A stretch of 64,000 bases of DNA from Cycas panzhihuaensis. Its lineage: Eukaryota > Cycadophyta. How positions within the stretch are numbered: position 1 is the first letter of the stretch; each line of letters opens with the position of its first letter. Location: the NCBI GenBank assembly GCA_023213395.1, contig CM041465.1, forward strand, positions 30,573,741 through 30,637,740, written 5' to 3'. Of this stretch, positions 52,907 through 63,898 are shown piece after piece. The position numbers were made by a program, and so were the translations under genes. The notes under the pieces are model-generated. The model made no database searches, was not told the origin of the DNA, and worked only from the letters and a program-made list of their open reading frames with translations.

Positions 52907-54757
52907 AAACCATTCATCTTGGAATGTGATGCTTTAGGGTTTGGCATAGGAGCCGTCCTATTACAAGACGAAAGACCGATAACATACGAAAGCAGGAAAT
53001 TGAATAATAGAGAAAAGTTAAAGCCCATCTATGATAAGGAGATGCTAGCAATAATGCACGCAATCAACCAATGGAGACATTATTTACTAGGTAGCTCCGT
53101 CCAGGTACGAACGGACCATGACAGTCTCAAATACTTCTTAAATCAAAAGACACTATTAGACGAACAACAAAAGTGGGTGAGCAAACTGCAAACATTCGAT
53201 TTCTCCATTGTGTACAAAAAGGGCAAAGACAATGTCATAGCAGACGCCCTCTCAAGAATTCCAGAAGAAACTCACGAGAAACCAGCACTACATACAATAT
53301 CAGTGGCTACTCCAGCCTGGCATGAGACATTAAAGAAGGAATACGACAACGATCCCGAGTACAAACAATTGATCGACAAAGTAAGGGAGGACAAAACTGG
53401 CTCATATACGATACAACAAGGAGTAATACTCAGGAAAGGAAAGATCTGCATTCCTAGAAGATTAGGGCTAAAGGAGATAATATTACAAGAAGGCCATTCC
53501 ACATCGATAGCAGGTCACACATGGATTGACAAGACATACAGGAAGATAAGAGCCTCGTTTTATTGGAAATGATTAAAAACAGACGTTCAAAAGTTTGTTG
53601 CAGAATGTGATACCTGTCAACGAAATAGAATGGAATGCATAAAAACACCAGGGTTACTCCAGCCATTGCCAACGCCAGAACAAAAATGGGACGAAATATC
53701 CATGGATTTTATAACCGGATTACCCTGCTCTGAAGGAAAGGACGCAATTCTGGTCATCATAGATCGTCTCACCAAATACGGCCATTTCAGAGGACTAAAA
53801 TCGACAGTTAAGGCCAACGACGTGGGAGAACTATATATGAAGGAGATCCATAGGTTGCATGGTTTTCCTAAAGCAATTGTAAGTGACTGTGACCCAAAAT
53901 TTACTAGTAAATTTTGGCAGGATCTATTCAAAATTGCGGACACAAAACTCAAGATGAGCACATCATACCATCCTCAGACGGATGGGCAAACAGAGATTGC
54001 CAACAAATGCTTAGAAGGATACTTGAGAAACTTCTGCTCAGACAAACAAAAACAATGGCATCAATGGTTACATTTAGCAGAATGGTGGTACAACACCACA
54101 TATCATTCCTCAACAAAAATGACACCTTTCCAGGCCTTGTATGGCTACATGCCACCATCATTATTAACCTGGAATAGACCTTCACGGGTCCAGACAGTCG
54201 AAGAACATTGGAAGCAAATGGAGGAAACCATCAACAAATTGAAGGATAACCTAGCAATTGCACAAAACAGAATGAAACAACAGGCCGATCTAAAACGCTC
54301 AGAATGACAATTTGAAGTAGGAGACTGCGTCTTCTTATGCCTTCAGCCATACAAACAGATGTCCTTACAGAAAAGAAACAATAAAAAGCTAGCACCTAGA
54401 TACTTTGGTCCTGACAAAATCACTTCCAAAGTAGGTGAAGTCGCCTACCAGTTAGAACTCCCAGAAAACACAAAGATTCACAATGTTTTCCATGTATCTT
54501 GTCTAAAGAAGAAAATTGGGGAAAAGATCGTTCCTCAATCCAACATACCAGAGCTCGATGAGGAAGGAAAGATGACGCTAGAACCTGAAGGAATCTTACA
54601 ATCCCGCACCCGATCTCTTAGGTCCAGACAGATCAAAGAGCACCTAATCAAATGGAAGAACCTGGATATTGAAGGCGCCACTTGGGAAAACGATGAATGG
54701 TTAGAACAATTTCTGAGCCTGCCAGTGCTTTGAGGGCAAAGCACAATTTCAAGGGGA
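52907..54757 (+). pseudogene. Gypsy-M RNase H, integrase and chromodomain
   Basis: Same frame as RT, with TGA stops at 53570 and 54305. RNase [50 protein letters not shown] and NVIADALSRIPEE: catalytic acids present. Integrase HHCC: GHSTSIAGHTWIDKTYRKI to AECDTCQR. Core: SMDFITGLP, IVSDCDPKF, TDGQTEIANKC, all three acids kept. The C-terminal APRYFGPDKITSKVGEVAYQ, KIHNVFHVSCLKKKIG, then a chromodomain: IKEHLIKWKNLDIEGATWEN (about 54635-54695) and DEWLEQFLSLPVL to a TGA at 54731. Polypurine tract caaggggagggga at 54751-54763. Confidence 0.92.
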
Positions 54758-54765
54758 GGGGACTT

Positions 54766-54900
54766 GTAGCACTCCAAAATATGGTCAAAGGTATAGCATA
54801 TGAGCATTCAAATGAAAGGTCCCTGAACGACGATTCCAACGGTTCAGACGAAAGTCAATTCTGACATCCCTATCAAAAGTTATGACCATTTAAAGTCAGT
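54766..54900 (+). repeat. Gypsy-M 3' LTR, first part
   Basis: TGTAGCACTCCAAAATATGG, nearly the same as the 5' LTR. Broken at 54900 by a solo LTR; tcagt (54896-54900) is its TSD. Confidence 0.92.
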
Positions 54901-55725
54901 TGTTGGAGCATAATGTGACACGCTGGGCTATGGGCAACCTGAGAGGAGCCGACTTTCCTTGGACTGTGCAGGTATGGACCGTACGGAAGTACGCATGCAG
55001 CGAAAAATGGAGAATCCAAGATTGGGTATGGCGGTGTGTACTTGGTAAGGTACACAACACAGATACGTACCTCCGGGCAGAACGCAAGCGAACAGGATCG
55101 GTACGCATGGAAAGACTGGACAGAAGGGAGCCTGGAGTGGCGTCAGACGTACGTACGTACGTACGGACGAGTTAAGACAACGATTAAGGAATCTAACCAA
55201 TGGCTAGGAAGAGGTACGCATGATGGAAAAGGTACGGTTATGACAGACAGTCATAACCCTTAAGCGAAAAGACACCAAGGATCGTATTTATGTGACTTCC
55301 TAAGGGCCATTCGGTTAGGGTGAGAGCCAAGTATACCGGTACATATTGGTACGGAAACCAGTACGCATGGAAGCAGCTTGAAGCCGTGTATTTTGATGGG
55401 TACCTCCTGGGTACGCATGTGACAAATTCATTGTATAAGGCTGGAATGCACAGGGAATGCATTCCAAAGACCTTGTAAAAGAAATATTGCTTAATGAAAT
55501 AAGAAGTTACGTGGAAACTCAGTATTCTACGTGTTGCAAGGATGAATGTGGAATATGTCTTGATTTACATCTTTGTGCTATTGTGATATAAGTATGTGGA
55601 AACATTAATAATCTGTGGAATATATGTGGATAATGATGTTGACTGTGTCCTAAGCTAGACTATAACTTGTGTTACCTTGACAAGTGTACCTTTCCCATAA
55701 GTGCAGTGGGAAATCTAAGTCAACA
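54901..55725 (+). repeat. Solo LTR of the Gypsy-D family inside the Gypsy-M 3' LTR
   Basis: 825 bp, TGTTGGAGCATAATG to CTAAGTCAACA. TSD tcagt (54896-54900) and tcagc (55726-55730), one mismatch. It contains a 19-base ACGT microsatellite (55147-55165) in the GTAC-rich block. Open frames on both strands here follow from the self-complementary repeats and are not genes. Confidence 0.92.
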
Positions 55726-56214
55726 TCAGCCTACCAGTTTTTAGAGAAGTTGTGGCCGACTTCTCATGATTATGTTGGGCGCACTCCTCCCTGCTCTGGC
55801 CGACTTCATTTTGTCCCAATTTGTGTGCCTATATACAGGGACTTTAAGATCATTCGAAATTATGCATTTGTGAAGCTTTTTCCTCCTCATTTTCAGCCTT
55901 AAGGCAAGTGCAGATTTTCGGCCTTAGGGTTGCAAATTCTGGGAGGATCCCCGCCTCGAAGGGTTTGGTGATCGTTGCAGGCAGTACAGGTACTCTGTTG
56001 GAACTCTACTTATATTTTGTAGACTTTGGTATCGTATTTTTGTATTTAACCTATAATTGGAGATATAATTTTGGATCAAAAGGTGTTTGCCATCTGTGAA
56101 TTCGCTCTATTTGGTTTTAGTATTTGTGGTCTTTTTCTCTATTATTGTTCTGTTTCTGTGAATTCACCCTACTCTCCTCTATTTTCTGTCCAATTGGATA
56201 AATGACTTGCTACA
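55726..56214 (+). repeat. Gypsy-M 3' LTR, second part
   Basis: Continues the LTR (cctaccagttttt onwards) to CTTGCTACA at 56214; TATA-like run near 55829-55837. The two parts without the TSD add up to about 619 bp, matching the 620-bp 5' LTR. Confidence 0.92.
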
Positions 56215-56219
56215 ATTGG

Positions 56220-57088
56220 GGTGTCTGTGGTTAAACAAAATGGAATGCCTCCAAAGCTGGAAGGATGTGACCTTTATGCTATTAGATGGAGGAAATGAAG
56301 TGGTCCTTCCCATGTTGGAAAAGGAAAACTATTCAATTGAGATGGCTCCAAATGATGCCTCAAGCACAACAATTGTTAGTGATGAGACATCATCAATGTT
56401 TGAGGAAACAAACTCATATCATGTAGCAGAGGAATCAACAAAATTGATTAATTCACATGAATACGAACCCAACTATTTTGGGGAATTGTATATAAATAGT
56501 TCCTTAGATGAAGAGGGAACAAAAAGATTTGTGGATGATTGGATGCAAGAATCGTATGAAGTCAACCCTCCTTTCCAATGTAACCTAGTTTCTAGATGTA
56601 CTTCGAATGACATGGATGATAAAATTGATAATTTTGAGTATTTTTGTGTTCATTGTAGTGATAAGGTAGAAAATGTATGTATACATGATAAATTTTCAGT
56701 TAGTTTGAGAATGATCAAGTCAGAACCCTTGTCCCTAGACCCCAACCCCTGCCCTAGCTCCAACCTTAACCCCTACCCAAACCCTAATCCCTTGCCTTCC
56801 CCTAATACGGATCCCAACCTTCCCTCTATCTCAGATGTGGGTTTTGAGGTAGACATTTGCTTCCTAACCCCAAATTATCCTGAGGGAGAGTGTAGCAACT
56901 CTTCCTCTTCCTCTTCCTCTCTATAGGTGCTCCCACTCAACGATAGACCTTCTCTCTCAAAAAATGATACATCCAAAAGTAGCAAATCAATAATAGAGGA
57001 GGATAGATTTGTTGAGAGTATTTGAGAGACTCTAGCCTAGGAGATAGAATAAACACCCGCAAAAGTAAGAGATTTGGTTTCCTTATAG
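56220..57088 (+). pseudogene. Gypsy-J protease end and linker region (third piece)
   Basis: Reads LQSWKDVTFMLLDGGNEVVL (from about 56252), parallel to Gypsy-D at 12990, then an acidic region YHVAEESTKLINSHEYEPNY, a Pro/Asn-rich low-complexity part (about 56730-56840), a Ser tract and a stop at 56924. After it, RDSSLGDRINTRKSKRFGF (about 57022-57080) aligns with RDSGLGSRVTIPEERNFETY of Gypsy-D. It ends at 57088 at the Copia-N LTR. Function unknown, as for the Gypsy-D linker. Confidence 0.75.
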
Positions 57089-57662
57089 TGTTAAGACCTT
57101 TATGTTTAAATGTTAAGTATTGTGCTTTATATTATAAAATTGATGTACTTTATGAAACTTTATGTAAGGGTGGCTTATCACCTAATGTGATAAAATACAT
57201 TCCCACATTCTTTCTGGTGACATAATGTTGTGACTTAAGGGTCAAGGTATCCTCATGCACTTTTGTTCATAAAGAGAGCCCAAGGGATGCCCCACATGCA
57301 AAGGGTATGGCTTGGATGTTTGACACTTGTCAAATATCAAATCATCCAAGGTCCTCTTTCACTTCTATATAAAGAGGTCGAATCTCATGTATCAAATATG
57401 TGAGTATTGTATTGTTATGTTGCTAGTTTAAATCCAAGTTAATCTTGCTTATTTTGGAGTAAGGACAAATTCGTACTCCTCCATATTTTGTGTTCTTCTT
57501 GTGCTCAAGTTCATTTGCTTCATGCTTGTTTAGGTGCTCACATTCTTAACAGCTTATTATTGATGCTAATCATCTCCTTATGCTAGCAAACTTTCTCTTC
57601 ATGAGATCCTAAGGGTTGTATTCATCATTAATTGGTGTGAACGTTGAACGCTATTTTCAACA
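57089..57662 (+). repeat. Copia-N 5' LTR
   Basis: 574 bp, TGTTAAGACCTTTATG to TATTTTCAACA. TATA box TATATAAA at 57366-57373. The first 100 bp match 63899-64000. Confidence 0.88.
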
Positions 57663-57664
57663 TT

Positions 57665-57676
57665 TGGTATTAGAGC
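57665..57676 (+). other. Copia-N primer-binding site
   Basis: TGGTATTAGAGC, one change from the initiator-Met tRNA complement (C to T), two bases after the LTR. Confidence 0.85.
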
Positions 57677-59724
57677 TTGTTGAAGAGGAGTTCTTGGTTG
57701 TTTCAAGTTTGACGGTGGGATTCTAAACCCTTGGTGACGACCTTTGCTCTCTGAAGGTGATTCAAGAAGTGTTTGGTCTAGTTTTTCAGTTGTTTTTTAT
57801 CATTTTCAAGGAATTTGGAGGTTAAAAAACATCTGAACTAATTTCTAAATTTTTTTCTGGGGTTCAGTAATTGTTTGCAACTGAAAAAATACAAGAAAAT
57901 ATTATTTTTCTTTTTTTTTTTCACATAAAAAAATTATTTACAGGCTTCTTTCTCAACTAATTTACAAAATTCTACTTGTTGTTAGCTAAATACTTAGTAA
58001 ATCTGTTGTTTGCAATTTTTTTATTTCAGCTTTGCCAGTGCATGCACTGACCTAGTGCTAAGCAACCATTGTTTTTGAGTAGTTTTCATCAAAAAATATT
58101 ATTTTTTGAACATCTACAACCTACATATAGGGTGTTGGTCTATTTTGAGGGTCTTTGGACTTGCTCTCAGATATTCCCTACTCATTCTCTGCTTGCACTC
58201 ATACCTGGGTGACTCCACACTCAGTAGGGCGAATTTACCATTAACTCGGGTAGATTATTCATTGTGTTGGGGTAGATTTCATTCACAAAACTTATGCACT
58301 TGTGTTCTAAAGCTCATTGTAGATGCTTTCTACCGTAGCCACATGTATCTAAGTGAAGAATCTCATTCCCAGAGCTTTTACTTCAATCGACTCTGTATTT
58401 TTGTCCGCTGACTGTGTGCCCTTTGTCGACCTCAAATTGCTTAGATCTCACTCGATTCAATGCCAAATGCCCCACCAAACTTGAGTTGAGCCATCGTTGG
58501 CCCCTAACAAAGTCTCACCTCAAATTTCGTTGTAATCAGAGCTCTCTACGAAGAGATCAAAGCACCTGTGTAACTTGGATTTTTGCCCGCACTGCCACAT
58601 TTTATTAAATCGAAAATTTCACTGTTTTGACTTTACAAATGAAACTTTAGATTATATCATATTAGATATATCGAGAATATTCCAAACTTTATAAACTTTA
58701 TTTTTCTAAAGTTTCATTCTTTTGTTTTTTTTAATGTTATTTTTAAAGTCAAAACACTTTATTTTTATTTTTTGAATCATTTTTACACAAAAAAAATTGC
58801 AAGTGTAAAAATTAACTCAAAATTAATGATTTCTAGTGATTTTATGTATTATCGTACTTATTTTTTTCAAACTCTTTGCGTGGTGACTTTCATGCCTTAA
58901 GTCATTAAAAGGGCTCAAAATCACTTTTTTTTACTGAAAAGTCATTTTATTTCGGGCTGGTTAGGACTACTTTAAAGTCCTAATATTGTTGTGGTGCCAT
59001 GTTCTCTTGGCATACTTCATTAAAATTGGTATTTTGTGGTCGTTTCTTCACTTTAAAATGATACCACTCAAAGCACAAGAAGTAAGCTAAGACTTTTTTC
59101 ATTTGGCACTTAGTACTTTTTTTGTTTTTTCAAGTGGCTTTTGCAAGCACTTTAGTGTTCCTTTTTGTACTCAATTTGCTTGATTTAAAGTCCTCTTGTA
59201 TTGAGTTTTATTAGGCATTGTAAAACAACATTATTATTCACTTAAGCAATTTATTTTAAGTCAACTTTAACGATTAAGAGATTTCTTAAAAATCTTGTTG
59301 GAAAGGCTCAAAAAATGTTCAAATTTTGCCTCTAAAAATCTCAAGCTTGGTGCATTCCCTAAGGGACCAACTGACTGTACGATCAATGCACGACAATTGG
59401 GATTAATCTTGGAAAAAAGGAGGTTCGAAAAGGGTGTTATTGGGATTGTGAATCCCAAGGAAAGCATGGTATGACTGTGTAGATCAACCCTGCTTCACTT
59501 GTCCTAAATTTGATTTGGCCAACTATTGGATCTATTTAGAAAGATCAGGGTTGAACCAACTCTTTGCCTAGCCCTCTATTTTTTCATCACTCTCTTCAGT
59601 TGTTGGATCTTCCTTGTAAGATTAGGATTGTTGGTGTGCTTGAATATGGAACTTAAGTGGTGAAAGCCTTGAGTTTCCAAGTCATCTGCTAGCTTCAAGA
59701 ATTTTTTTAAACAACTTTAACATC
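57677..59724 (+). other. Copia-N leader of about 2 kb without a recognisable gene
   Basis: AT-rich, with T-runs (for example near 57908-57922) and several short open frames (58106-58411, 58414-58608) that show no domain or relative here. A typical copia leader is a few hundred bases or less, so this one is long; it may include an old insertion or captured DNA. No TSD-flanked element could be found. Confidence 0.5.
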
Positions 59725-60520
59725 ATGGTTGCTCTTAATATATTCAATGCATATACTATCAAGTTGAATAGACAAGATAATTTCCAATAGTATAAAAGGC
59801 AAACTAAGAACTTGTTGATTATGAATGAATTTTGGAGCTTTGTATCTGGGACTAATCCCAAACTTGTTCCCCATGAGAGTCCACTTGATAAAAATATTAT
59901 TATTTAGCTTGATCTTGGTTTGGTTGTTGCATGGGAAGCTAAGAATGAAATTGCCTTAGCTTTTATTCATATGATTGTAGATTCAACTATTGATCAAAAT
60001 ATTGCTTGTGCTCATACCTCTAAAGAAGCTTGGGATATTTTGATCTCTTCGTATGAAAGGGGAGATGATGCTTGTATTATAATGACTAAGGCCAAGTTGT
60101 TTACGTTAAGATATGTTGAACCTATAACTACTTTCTTATCTTTTATTAAAAAAATTAGTAATGAGTTAACTACACTTGGTAAACCAACTTCTAATGAAGA
60201 CTTTGTTACTGCTATTCTTTATGCACTTCTAGGGAGTACAATGGGTTTCATCTCATTAGTTACATGAGGTACTACACTCAGTTCAATGGATTTCGACCAA
60301 CTTGAAAGTCTTCTATTGTTGGGGAAGCAAATGTACTCACGACAGGGTGAACCTTCTACTTCAGGAGCATTCATGTCCAAGTACAAAGGAAAGTAGATTC
60401 CCAAACAAAATTTTCACAAATAGTTTGGGAACATGAGTATTGGCACATCGAAAGCCAATGGCAAGATGGGCCACATTGCACTTGAGTGTCAGAAAAGGCA
60501 ATTCAACATGTAGTAGCAAC
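59725..60520 (+). pseudogene. Copia-N gag
   Basis: ATG at 59725: MVALNIFNAYTIKLNRQDNF, then a stop, KNLLIMNEFWSFVSGT, a stop at 59908, WEAKNEIALAFIHMIVDSTI, ACAHTSKEAWDILISSYERG, IMTKAKLFTLRYVEPITTFL and NELTTLGKPTSNEDFVTAIL to 60267. This is the UBN2-type copia gag (Trp-aligned helices, K-E-A-W-D motif). A knuckle remnant GKMGHIALEC occurs near 60460-60490, with the first two Cys not visible in frame. Differs from the Copia-A/G gag, so a third copia lineage. Confidence 0.8.
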
Positions 60521-62055
60521 AACAATTCTAGCAATTAAGGCATCAACAAAGGGAACAATAACTAAGACAACAACAGAGTCAGTAGCAACAACAACCCTCT
60601 AGACCAAATCGAGGTGGATTTCGAAATTACAAAAGAAGGGGGGGATTTAGAGGTGGTAATCAATACCATTCTAATCAATTTGCCACTGATGACAAACGAT
60701 TTTGTGCTTATCACAATTCACAAAGTGATAGCACATGGATTATTAATTTGGGAGCATCTTGATACATGACTGGTGATGAAGAGTTGCTCTATGATATTAG
60801 AGGAGGAAGAGGGCAAACAGTTGCTTCTAGCAATAATGAAACAATTTAGATATCTGGAGTGGGCAAAATTGTGTCCTTTCATTCTCCAGATCGTCCTACT
60901 TCCACATTTCCCATAGGTGATGCCTACTTGGTACCTTCCATACACAAAAGTCTCTTATCTGTTAGTTAGTTAGATAAACAACAGATGAACATATTGTTTA
61001 AAGATGGTAAATGTACAAAAATGGTCAAGTGGTTGCCATTGGTCATGAAGACCATGCTCTTTACAAATTTGATACTTCAAATATTATACTTGATATTGCT
61101 CCAACATATTTTGTCACTCAATCTATAACCAAAGAGTAACTTTGGCATAATAGGCTAGGCCACTTGAGCCTAGATAACATCAAAATGATGTTCAATAAAA
61201 ACATAGTGTTTGGGCTTCCAAAGATATCAGTATTAAAATGTCTTTGTGAAGCATGCATAATGGGAAAACAACATTGAGAGTTTTTTCTTAAATGCAAAAC
61301 ATAGCGTGCATCGCAATCCTTACAGCTGGTTCATACTGATTTATTGGACCCATGTTCACACCATCTCTTGGAGGAGCTATTTACTACATTACCTTCATTG
61401 ATGACTTTTCACACAAGGTTTGGGTTTATTTCATCAAACACAAATATGAGGCATTAGAAAAATTCAAGGAATTTAAAATTGAGGTGGAAAATGAGTCAGA
61501 TTTTTCAATCAAAATGTTGAGATCAGACAATGAAGGTGAATTTACCTCAAGAGAGTTCAACCAGTTCTGCAAAGACCATGGAATCATAAGACAACTCATT
61601 GCTCCACACACACCTCAACAGAATGAAGTATCTGAGAGGTTGAATAGGACTTTGGGAAACAAAGCCAAAGCTATGATACATGCAAAAGGGCTTCCTCTTT
61701 CCTATTGGACAGAAGCATTCTACACAGCAGCATATGTAGCCAATAGGATCCCTACTACTACAGCCATCGATAGAACACCAGATGAGGCTTGGTCTGGGAA
61801 AAAGCTAATTGTATGTCATTTGCATATTTTTTGATGCATTGCTTATATGCATATTCCCCAACAACAAAGAAAGAAGTTGGATGATAATAGTCTTAAATGT
61901 ATTTTTATTGGTTACTCTATTAGCAACAAAGCATATAGAGTGTGTAATCCCATCGCTAAGAAAATGCATATATCTAGAGATGTGATCTTTGCTGAGGACC
62001 ATGAGGAGTTGGAATTAGCATCCATCCATCCTCCTCTTGACAAAGTCAAGTAGAT
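60521..62055 (+). pseudogene. Copia-N protease and integrase
   Basis: Gln-rich patch (60500-60600), then WIINLGAS (about 60735-60765), the protease site with DSGAS changed to NLGAS. Pre-integrase: LWHNRLGHLSLDNIKMMFNK (about 61140-61200) and CEACIMGKQH. Integrase: VHTDLLDP (first Asp), a frameshift near 61350, then LGGAIYYITFIDDFSHKVWV, LRSDNEGEFTSREF (second Asp) and NEVSERLNRTLG (Glu), so the triad survives. C-terminus: LKCIFIGYSISNKAYRVCN, to a stop at 62051. Frame breaks near 61350 and 61834. Confidence 0.85.
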
Positions 62056-62149
62056 TGTTGAGGACTTTCTTCCCTCACAATCTTCCACACCATGTTTATC
62101 TTTTGCACTTGTTGCTTCTTCGTCTATATTTGCCCCATCTACTTCATTA

Positions 62150-63871
62150 GCTCCGCTTGACCCTGGTAGTTTGCTAGAGGTTGATCAACCATTATAGGCC
62201 TAGGATGTTGGTGTTCGAGTCACAACAACGAAGAAGTTACCAAAATGGGATACTCAAACAGTATAAGATGCACAAGTACTTAAAAAAAAACTTCCATAAA
62301 AAATGTGGCAACAATTTGTTAATTATGCACTTATGGCTAAAGTGCTTTGTGTTGATCGGCCTTCGACTTTTGAGGAAGCATGTAAAAATGAAAAAAAACT
62401 GCCATGGATGAGAAAATCCAATCTATTATAAAGAATGGAACTTGGGATTTGCTAGAATTGTCTAAAAATAAACATGCAATCAGTTGTAATCGGATGTATA
62501 AAACCAAATTTCAATATGATGGTTTAATTGAGCGTCATAAGGCTCAAATAGTTGTAAAGGGATTTAAACAAAAGGAAGGCATTGACTGTGAGAAGACCTT
62601 CACACCTGTGGCAAATATGAACACCATTAGATTAATATTGACCTTACCTGCGCAATGCAAGTGGCCAATCGATCAGATAAATTTGAAGAGCGGCTTTCTT
62701 AATGGCAATCTTCAAGAGGAGCTTTATTTGCAACAACCTCCTAGTTATGTTGCACATGGCAAACAACACTTGGTCTGCGACCTCAAAAAGGCTTTGTATG
62801 GATTGAAATAGGCCCCTCGAGCATGGTACTAAAAAATCAATGATTATTTTTTGAGATATAGATATCACTGATCCTCATCAGATCCTAACTTGAACATAAA
62901 AGTTAGGAATAACCATGCTGTCTTTGTTATTTTATATGTTGATGACTTGGTGATCACTGAAAGTGACACTAAGATGATACAAGTTTTCCAATATGACCTT
63001 AAGAGGAGTTTTGAGACGATTGATCTGGGACTTGTCCATTATTTTTTAGACATGAAGGTGTAGCAATAACCAAGTCATATCTTCATTTCCTAAGCCAAAT
63101 ATTCTTGGGACATTTTATAGCGATTCATAATGGAGGACTATAAACCATTGCCTACACCCATGGAGAATAGAACAAAATTATCACTCGATGAAGAAGCAGC
63201 ACCAATATATCCCACTTTATATTGGCAACTAATGGGTAATCTCATTTACTTGACCAACATTGGATTGGATCTTTTATTTGTACTTGGGATTTGTTCTAGG
63301 AACATGTCTCAATTCAATCAGAAGCATTGGAACGTAATAAAACGTATACTGAGATATCTCAAAGGCATATTGCAACATGGCCTGCAGTATACACATAATG
63401 AGAACTTCATCTTGGAAGGGTTTTTGGATTCTGATTGGGCAGGCTGCCAGAATAATCATCGCTCAACCTCTAGATATTGCTTCACCTTTGGTTCAGGTGT
63501 TATTTGATGGACTTGTGAGAAGCAACCTAATGTTACCTTGTCCTCCACTGAAGCAGAGTACAAACTTGCAGTCAGCATAGCTTGTGAGGTTATTTGGCTA
63601 AGGAGGATTCTTAACGAACTTGGGACTTGAGAAGAGTCACCCCACTAGGTTAAATTGTGACAATCAAAGTGTACTCAAGTTGACTAAGAATCTGGTTTTT
63701 CATGTAAGGATCAAGCACATTGAGGTCTATCACCACTTCATTAGAGAATATGTGTAGAACAGTGAGATTAACTTCTTCTATAGGCCTACGAACCAACAAT
63801 TATCAGACATCTTTACCAAACCACTTGGTAGAGAAAAAATTGAGAAATTCCTAGAAGGTCTTGGTGTTTGA
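62150..63871 (+). pseudogene. Copia-N reverse transcriptase and RNase H
   Basis: RT: AMDEKIQSIIKNGTWDLLEL and ISCNRMYKTKFQYDGLIERH, with Arg where the family has a conserved Trp (KWVYK). Then CEKTFTPVANMNTIRL, INLKSGFLNGNLQEELYL and DLKKALYGLK, a stop at 62809, and LYVDDLVITES with YVDD at 62935-62946. After stops, LTNIGLDLLFVLGICSRNMS, HWNVIKRILRYLKGIL, DSDWAGCQNNHRSTSRYCF; RNase H SSTEAEYKLAVSIACEVIWL in a shifted frame near 63540-63600, and RIKHIEVYHHFIREYV near 63708-63755. It ends LGV and stop near 63870, before the polypurine tract. Confidence 0.83.
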
Positions 63872-63898
63872 CTTAACATTGTAAACATTAAGAGGAGG

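Larger units (their letters stand above)
49594..56214 (+). mobile_element. Gypsy-M: nearly intact chromovirus inside Gypsy-J
   Basis: 5' LTR 49594-50213, primer site, gag, pol with chromodomain, polypurine tract, 3' LTR 54766-56214 (split by a solo LTR). Near-perfect TSD: gttgg (49589-49593) and attgg (56215-56219). Gypsy-J protease sequence resumes right after. Four in-frame stops, all TGA, and one frameshift stand between it and an open gag-pol. Confidence 0.93.
33044..57088 (+). mobile_element. Gypsy-J: Gypsy-D family element split by three insertions
   Basis: Pieces in order: LTR 33044-33943, leader and gag start 33944-34250, gag and protease 47143-49593, protease end and linker region 56220-57088. 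Between them lie Copia-K (with Gypsy-L), Gypsy-M (with a solo LTR), and on the right Copia-N. Each join matches Gypsy-D across the gap (for example 49593/56220 aligns with about 12945-12950, and 57088 with about 13750). RT and everything after must lie beyond the window. Confidence 0.85.

Noticed and set aside
50350-54757. TGA-only stops as recoding (selenocysteine or readthrough)
   Set aside because: Plants do not use selenocysteine insertion, and C-to-T decay of CGA is enough for at least two of them.
54896-55263. Several open frames on both strands
   Set aside because: Inside the solo LTR; same reason as above.
58106-58608. Two open frames in the Copia-N leader
   Set aside because: Cys- and Ser-rich, no domain, no homologue within the window; chance frames more likely.
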